Shown here: in pieces, positions 59,772-64,000 of the stretch
How the letters are laid out: every line of letters begins with the position of its first letter
How positions within the stretch are numbered: position 1 is the first letter of the stretch
Origin: an uncultured Oscillospiraceae bacterium
Lineage (GTDB): Bacteria > Bacillota > Clostridia > Oscillospirales > Acutalibacteraceae
Length of the DNA stretch: 64,000 nucleotides
Reading direction: 5' to 3'
NCBI GenBank assembly: GCA_900541975.1
Contig: UQLR01000014.1
Location: 8,413 to 72,412, forward strand
Translations under genes and position numbers: made by a program
The notes under the pieces: model-generated
What the model saw: the letters and a program-made list of their open reading frames with translations, nothing else
The model's database searches: none
Told to the model about the DNA's origin: nothing

Positions 59772-60678
59772 CCCCTGTAATCCTTTTGAAATAGTCCTCA
59801 AGGGTATCATTGCAGATTTGGGAGCTGATAACAGCTACGTCCTGCACCACAAGGGCCTTGTTGATTGCTGCCATATCCAGTGCGGTATCATAAAGCCGCA
59901 GATTATGTTCGTCCTGCACCGCATAATCAGTCACATGGAACTGCCGCTCTAAAATCAAAGAGGCTTTGGGGACATCCGACACCTGAAGTTGGATGTATTT
60001 CCGATTTTTCTTTTCCAAATCCTCCATGCTGCTTTCTTCCAGCAGCACGCCATGGTCGATGATACCAATATCGTCTGCCAGGAGCGCGATTTCAGAAAGA
60101 ATGTGGCTGGAAATCAAAATGGTTTTTCCGCGTTCCACGCTCAACTCCTTGATAAAGTTTCGCACTTCGGCAATGCCGATAGGGTCAAGCCCGTTGGTCG
60201 GCTCGTCCAAAATCAGAAGTTCCGGGTCGTGCAGGATAGCATTGGCAATGCCGAGGCGCTGCTTCATGCCGAGGGAATATTTACTGAACAGTTTTTTGTC
60301 CCGATAAGGAAGCCCCACGACTTCCAGCGCATTCTTAACCGCATTGGGGCGGGGTGTCCCACGCAGTTTCGCAAAAATTTCAAGGTTCTCCGTACCCGTC
60401 AGGTTGGGGTAAAAGCCGGGGGTTTCGATGATGGCCCCAATACGGGGATATATACGCTTCTCATGGCCTTTAATATTCCGCCCGAACACATCCACTTCCC
60501 CGGAAGTGATCGGCGTAAGGCCCAAAATCATTTTCATAATTGTGGTTTTACCGGCTCCGTTTCGTCCCAAAAGTCCGTAAATCCGGCCTGGCTTTACATG
60601 AATATCCACAGAGTTGACGGCGGTTTGCTCACCGTAAATCTTCGTCAGCTTTTTCGTTTCAATCACAAAGTTACGCAT
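59755..60678 (-). CDS. ABC transporter ATPase, BcrA/NisF type
   Basis: The 307 residues have Walker A GRNGAGKTT, signature KYSLGMKQRLGIANAI (as in BcrA and lantibiotic-immunity ATPases), Walker B LLILDEPTNGLD and a long C-terminal part (about 215-307). In NisF-type proteins an E-loop Glu replaces the Q-loop Gln; here the site reads GAIIETPGFYPNLT, so the Glu is present. This marks the lantibiotic-immunity class. GAGG precedes the ATG. Confidence 0.93.
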   Translation of the reverse strand: MRNFVIETKKLTKIYGEQTAVNSVDIHVKPGRIYGLLGRNGAGKTTIMKMILGLTPITSGEVDVFGRNIKGHEKRIYPRIGAIIETPGFYPNLTGTENLEIFAKLRGTPRPNAVKNALEVVGLPYRDKKLFSKYSLGMKQRLGIANAILHDPELLILDEPTNGLDPIGIAEVRNFIKELSVERGKTILISSHILSEIALLADDIGIIDHGVLLEESSMEDLEKKNRKYIQLQVSDVPKASLILERQFHVTDYAVQDEHNLRLYDTALDMAAINKALVVQDVAVISSQICNDTLEDYFKRITGGEGIA

Positions 60679-60695
60679 AAAAATACCTCGCTTTC

Positions 60696-61121
60696 TTATT
60701 CTGCTTCATTTTTCCAAATGACATAGTTGTAAAGGCTGCCATCCGGCGAATAGTTGATGAACACTTTGAAATCGCCCTTTTCACAGGGAATGACAAATTC
60801 AACACGGATTTGATCGGAGTGTTCCGGCACATAGCAGGACACATTCGGAGCTACGTCCTCCGGCAGCCCGCCCAGTTTGTCGGCTTCTTCCTCCCATGTT
60901 TTCTGTATCGCCTGCGCAGAAGTATTGTCCTGTACGCCCTGCGGCAGCGCATGGAAGAAAGTTTCAAAATCTCCATCCAGCATTTGGTTAAAGTATTCCG
61001 TTGCTTCTTCCGTAATGGTCTGCTGGTCGGGGGCCTCGCTGGAAGATGGAGCGGCCTGCTGGCAGGCGCAAAGAGAACACACAAACAGAATACCGAGTAA
61101 TAAACAAGTCAATCGTTTCAT
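60696..61121 (-). CDS. DUF3887-type lipoprotein inside the ABC operon
   Basis: The 141 residues have a lipoprotein signal with the Cys in SLCAC, a short linker and a compact domain (TEEATEYFNQMLDGDFETFF to YNYVIWKN) resembling DUF3887. Lipoproteins in lantibiotic-immunity operons (NisI, SpaI) bind the peptide outside the cell, and this protein holds that position, though its domain is different. AAAGGAAAG precedes the ATG. Confidence 0.82.
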   Translation of the reverse strand: MKRLTCLLLGILFVCSLCACQQAAPSSSEAPDQQTITEEATEYFNQMLDGDFETFFHALPQGVQDNTSAQAIQKTWEEEADKLGGLPEDVAPNVSCYVPEHSDQIRVEFVIPCEKGDFKVFINYSPDGSLYNYVIWKNEAE

Positions 61122-61133
61122 AGGTCTTTCCTT

Positions 61134-61901
61134 TCAGTAAGATTGTTTTTTTAGAGTTACTACGGATGCGGTGGCAAATGCGGCACCAATCAGGAGCAGC
61201 GAACCGATACAAACAAGCGGTGAAATATCCGGCAAAATGCCTTGCATAAGGCTTTCTACCATGGCTGCGGCTGCTTCGGAAATGTGGGGGTAAATTCCCA
61301 TCACGCTTGCAAGCGGGTGTATTCCCGTAAGGTAGGCCGGGGCAATGACTACGGGAACCAGATAAAGCAGCGCCATGCCGATAGGCAGGATATATCCTTT
61401 CGACAGCGTGGCAAGAAACACAATCGGAAGCATGGCTATGGGGATTAAAATCCCGCCCGCCAAATACAAAAGGGCAGCGTCCATAAGTGTTTCTGCGTTC
61501 AAATCGGGAAAGCCCCCGGCAATCAGCCCACCGACAACACACAAAAGAAAGGTAATCAGGCACAGTCCGACGGACATCAGGATCACCACAGCAACTTTTG
61601 AAAAGTATAACTGTGCTTTTGTGACAGGGATGATAAGCAGTTCTTTCAGCGTGTCGTTCTTGTGTTCGTCAAAAAACAAGGTTGTGGCGAACATTCCTAA
61701 CACAATCGGCAGGAACAGGCTGGACAGGTTCTTAAACGCCAGTGTGTAGAAGTCGCCAAAGCTGTCCATTATGGGGTTGCTCCTTGAAATGCTGCAAGCC
61801 CTCTCAATCGCAAACACCCCAAACAGTAGCGTCAGGGCCAAAATACACCAGACAATCTTATTCCGTTTCCATTTCTGGATTTCAGTTGCAATGATCGTCA
61901 T
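61134..61901 (-). CDS. ABC-2 type permease, lantibiotic-immunity type (first permease)
   Basis: The 255 residues have six TM helices and the block DEHKNDTLKELLIIPVTKAQLY. The ATG at 61901 follows AAAGGAGG; the frame runs on upstream into the kinase gene but without an RBS. It is the first gene of the transporter operon, directly behind the four-hexamer box at 61941-61979. With the other two permeases and one ATPase, the system has three membrane subunits. Confidence 0.88.
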   Translation of the reverse strand: MTIIATEIQKWKRNKIVWCILALTLLFGVFAIERACSISRSNPIMDSFGDFYTLAFKNLSSLFLPIVLGMFATTLFFDEHKNDTLKELLIIPVTKAQLYFSKVAVVILMSVGLCLITFLLCVVGGLIAGGFPDLNAETLMDAALLYLAGGILIPIAMLPIVFLATLSKGYILPIGMALLYLVPVVIAPAYLTGIHPLASVMGIYPHISEAAAAMVESLMQGILPDISPLVCIGSLLLIGAAFATASVVTLKKQSY

Positions 61902-61926
61902 GCGGTTTCCTCCTTTCATGGTTCCC

Positions 61927-61979
61927 ATTATAAGCCGCAAACCTTGCCATAACCTTGCCGAAATCTTGTTTTTACCTTG
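61927..61979 (-). promoter_or_regulatory. Promoter with four 11-bp-spaced hexamers
   Basis: On the plus strand ACCTTG occurs at 61941, 61952 and 61974 and ATCTTG at 61963, that is, four copies exactly 11 bp apart. The minus-strand -10 box TATAAT (61927-61932) lies 8 bp behind the nearest hexamer. One helical turn spacing is typical for OmpR-family dimers; four sites suggest two dimers. It should be the target of the regulator at 62934-63635. Confidence 0.88.
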
Positions 61980-61992
61980 CTTTGAACGCAAG

Positions 61993-62020
61993 GAAAGCCC
62001 TGCGCGGTCACAGGGCTTTC
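61993..62020 (-). terminator. Stem-loop enclosing the kinase stop codon
   Basis: GAAAGCCCTG (61993-62002) and CAGGGCTTTC (62011-62020) pair perfectly; the kinase stop codon lies in the 8-nt loop. It may end the two-component transcript. Confidence 0.55.
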
Positions 62021-62931
62021 GGAATTGTAATGGTAAAAGTTGTACCGGCACCGGGAACACTGGCTGCCGTGATGGTTCCTTTATGGACACTCACCAATTC
62101 CTTTGCAATGGAGAGGCCCAGCCCATTCCCTCTGGCAGATCGGGAGTGGTCGCATTGGTACATCCGCTCAAAGATGTGGGGAAGATCAGCGGCGGAAATT
62201 CCTTTCCCATTATCGGCCACCATGATTTTTGCCTGCTGCTCCGTTTCAGTTACGGTCAGGGACATCTGCCTTGCGTTGCTGTGCGCCAGGATATTTTGCA
62301 ACAGGTTATTGAGAATACGGGTATAGGCGGTGGGGTCAAGCCTCGTCATGTATTCCGTTTCTGGTATTGCTATCTCATAAGATAAATCATGGTTTTCCAA
62401 CAACGGCACCCAATCAGCCATAATATTGCGGGAAAGCTCGTTCAAATCGCAAAGCTCAAAATGAAAAATCTGCTCCCCGGCGTCCAGCTTCACCCATTCA
62501 AACAAAGCCGTCACAAAGTTTTTCAGGTGATGGGCTTTTTCCGTTGCCACCCGAATATATTCTTCCCGCTCGACCCCTGTTACCATTTTGCTTTCCACAG
62601 CCTCTAAATAGCCCACCAGAGAGGCAAGCGGGGTTTTCACATCATGGGAAAGGCTTGTCATGAGCCGCTTATATGCCTGCTCAGATTGCTTTTGCTGGAT
62701 AAGCCTGGATTGGCTGTCCATAGCAATCTCATTGATGTCATAACAGATTTGCTTTGTCAAATCGCTTTCCCGCGCCAGTACACGGCGGTTTAGGTTTCCG
62801 CTCTTTATATCCGCCAGGGCATCTTTGATAAGGGAAAGCTGGCCCCGGAAGCGGTGAAGTTTTGCCGAAAGGCAGCCGATCACCAGCAGGGCGGCGATTA
62901 AGGCCAGCAGCAGGTAAAGGTTGATTTCCAT
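62008..62931 (-). CDS. Sensor histidine kinase, NisK/BcrS-like
   Basis: The 307 residues have one N-terminal TM helix (about 3-22), no extracellular domain, a HAMP-like linker, the H box RLMTSLSHDVKTPLASLVG, the N box (RILNNLLQNILAH), DNGKGI and GNGLGLSIAKEL. The ATG at 62931 is preceded by AAGGAGG at 7 bp; an upstream GTG at 62937 overlaps the regulator stop. Single-TM kinases without a sensor domain often sense through their ABC partner. Confidence 0.9.
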   Translation of the reverse strand: MEINLYLLLALIAALLVIGCLSAKLHRFRGQLSLIKDALADIKSGNLNRRVLARESDLTKQICYDINEIAMDSQSRLIQQKQSEQAYKRLMTSLSHDVKTPLASLVGYLEAVESKMVTGVEREEYIRVATEKAHHLKNFVTALFEWVKLDAGEQIFHFELCDLNELSRNIMADWVPLLENHDLSYEIAIPETEYMTRLDPTAYTRILNNLLQNILAHSNARQMSLTVTETEQQAKIMVADNGKGISAADLPHIFERMYQCDHSRSARGNGLGLSIAKELVSVHKGTITAASVPGAGTTFTITIPKAL

Positions 62932-62933
62932 AC

Positions 62934-63635
62934 TCACGCCTCCTTGTTGAAGCGATACCCCACGCCCCGGACAGTCTGAATGTAAAACGGCTGCTCTGGA
63001 TTTGGCTCGATTTTCTTCCTTAATTTACTGATAAAGGACATGATGTTGCTGTCGTCAAAAGCATATTCCTCCGCCCATACCTGCGTGTAAATCTGCTTTT
63101 TGGTAAACACCCGGCCTTTATTAGACGCCAGGAACAGAAGCAGATCAAATTCCTTGCCGGTCAGTTCTACCGGGAGATTTTGGACAGTCACCGTCCGATT
63201 GACTTTATCAATCACCATACCTTTCAGCAGCATTGTGGCGGCCTCGTTCCCGGCCACGGGATTTAAGGTGGTATAGCGCCGAATTAGAGAATTGACGCGG
63301 GCCATCAGCTCGTTAATGCTGAAAGGCTTTGTCAGGTAATCGTCGGCCCCCAGCCGCAGGCCGGAAACCTTATCTTCCTCGTCGCTTTTGGCAGTCAGCA
63401 TCAGCACCGGCACATTATGCTTCTCCCGGATTTTCTGTAATACCTGAAAGCCGTTTATATCCGGCATCATTACATCCAGAACAACCAGGGAACAAGTACC
63501 TTTGTTTTCTTCCAGTAGCCGTAGGCCCTCTAAGCCGCCATGCGCCACCACCGCAGACAAATTTTCCTGTTCCACGCATTTTTTCATCAAGGCACAAAGT
63601 TCCTTGTCGTCGTCTATAAGCAAAACACTATTCAT
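62934..63635 (-). CDS. OmpR-family response regulator
   Basis: The 233 residues have a receiver domain (VLLIDDDKELCALM, phosphorylated Asp in LVVLDVMMPDINGF, KPFS) and a winged helix (VELTGKEFDLLLFLASNKGRVFTKKQIYTQVW, SFISKLRKKIEPNPEQPFYIQTVRGVGYRF). The start overlaps the end of the preceding HTH gene by 8 bp. The four 11-bp repeats before the transporter operon are the expected target. Confidence 0.94.
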   Translation of the reverse strand: MNSVLLIDDDKELCALMKKCVEQENLSAVVAHGGLEGLRLLEENKGTCSLVVLDVMMPDINGFQVLQKIREKHNVPVLMLTAKSDEEDKVSGLRLGADDYLTKPFSINELMARVNSLIRRYTTLNPVAGNEAATMLLKGMVIDKVNRTVTVQNLPVELTGKEFDLLLFLASNKGRVFTKKQIYTQVWAEEYAFDDSNIMSFISKLRKKIEPNPEQPFYIQTVRGVGYRFNKEA

Positions 63636-63807
63636 GTTTCAAAGCCCTCCCTTGTTTTGTCCTGCCATCAACAGGTTTCTCCGCATCATCTGGTATTAGC
63701 CAAACTCTTCCCATTTTTTCTGCTCCGGGAATACGGCCCGCAGAACAATAATAATTGATCTGTGGAGGAGAAATCCCCCATTTTTCGTCTGCTTCCCTAA
63801 AAGTCAT
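63628..63807 (-). CDS. Small MerR/excisionase-like HTH protein
   Basis: The 59 residues read as one winged helix: MTFREADEKWGISPPQINYY followed by AGRIPGAEKMGRVWLIPDDA. Such proteins are abundant on conjugative elements, either as excisionase-like or as regulators. The frame is open to 63975, but the upstream part crosses the promoter. The start at 63807 has no strong RBS. It heads the two-component operon. Confidence 0.78.
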   Translation of the reverse strand: MTFREADEKWGISPPQINYYCSAGRIPGAEKMGRVWLIPDDAEKPVDGRTKQGRALKHE

Positions 63808-63832
63808 ATAATCTATATTATCTCCGGCACTT

Positions 63833-63861
63833 ATTATACTTCGCTTTCTCGAAGGAAACAA
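63833..63861 (-). promoter_or_regulatory. Promoter of the HTH/two-component operon
   Basis: Minus strand TTGTTT (63856-63861), a 17-bp spacer and TATAAT (63833-63838). A CTTCG-6-CGAAG inverted repeat (63839-63854) fills the spacer, a candidate operator for the HTH protein. Confidence 0.65.
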
Positions 63862-63978
63862 GCTCCAAAGAGCATATATAATTTGAAGAAAGCATGAAAA
63901 AAGCCTTGCTTTTCCACCCGTGGTGTGTAAGCTGTCACGCACAGAAAATAAAACATATCTTTGAGGAGGACGCAATCA

Positions 63979-64000
63979 TGCTGCAAATATCTGAAATCGT
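63979..64000 (+). CDS. Start of a plus-strand gene, truncated by the window end
   Basis: GAGGAGG lies about 8 bp before an ATG at 63979, giving MLQISEI before the window ends. The gene diverges from the HTH/two-component operon. Its product cannot be told from seven residues. Confidence 0.5.

Noticed and set aside
1..64000. tRNA, rRNA or transposase genes
   Set aside because: None were recognised; I cannot run a tRNA search, so an atypical tRNA could be missed.

Overview
The window reads as chromosomal DNA of a low-to-mid GC Gram-positive anaerobe of the class Clostridia, most like an Oscillospiraceae/Ruminococcaceae gut bacterium. The signs are the obg-mrnC pair, the rpsF-ssb-rpsR operon, RBSs close to AGGAGG, frequent GTG/TTG starts, a type I dockerin on a starch-degrading enzyme, a stand-alone SufC-SufB pair, and many two-component/ABC modules for cell-envelope antibiotics. 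This taxonomic reading is inference; there is no rRNA gene in the window.

Layout. 1-4.4 kb: core genes (obg, mrnC, yitT, rpsF-ssb-rpsR) and a small unknown protein. 4.7-10.1 kb: two paralogous secreted type I pullulanase-like GH13 enzymes, one membrane-anchored and one with a dockerin and a starch-binding module. 10.4-16.1 kb: Fe-dependent alcohol dehydrogenase, small unknowns, a MATE exporter fused to a degenerate HATPase domain, and an HSL-type hydrolase. 16.2-24.1 kb: a tightly packed operon that appears to build, acylate, load on lipid and flip a 4-amino-4,6-dideoxyhexose (RmlA, RmlB, WecE-type aminotransferase, two ATP-grasp ligases, hexapeptide acyltransferase, GtrB/ArnC-type transferase, ArnE/F-like pair). 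24.2-30.4 kb: DUF4190 protein, Lgt, a ricin-lectin/metzincin secreted protease, PyrE and RadC. 30.4-34 kb: a zinc locus with a ZIP transporter divergent from an ArsR-family sensor, a free HMA protein and a ZntA-type ATPase. 34-40.5 kb: SufCB, then a complete Bce-type antimicrobial peptide detoxification module. 40.5-43 kb: GpsA, split TauE/SafE, a 6S-like RNA candidate and a DUF1292 protein. 43.1-44.06 kb: a promoter-to-terminator unit of about 0.95 kb with no credible protein and many local stems, the best candidate for an undescribed element. 44.4-49.5 kb: a cell-wall-type esterase that has lost its N-terminus, a diguanylate cyclase, and CsoR with a heavy-metal ATPase.

From about 50.2 kb to the end almost everything is on the minus strand and looks like accessory or mobile-element cargo: sigma/helix-turn-helix genes of the kind carried by conjugative elements (two of them with single-base frameshifts), a two-component system driving a MacB-like ABC transporter, a TetR-controlled macrolide-type glycosyltransferase, and a second two-component system driving a lantibiotic-immunity-type ABC system with three permeases. 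Both two-component systems have recognisable DNA boxes: a nearly identical 21-bp direct-repeat box in front of two promoters of the first, and four hexamers spaced exactly 11 bp apart in front of the second transporter operon.

Together the window has three separate envelope-antibiotic response modules, two metal export loci with readable operators, and one proposed surface-glycan modification pathway.
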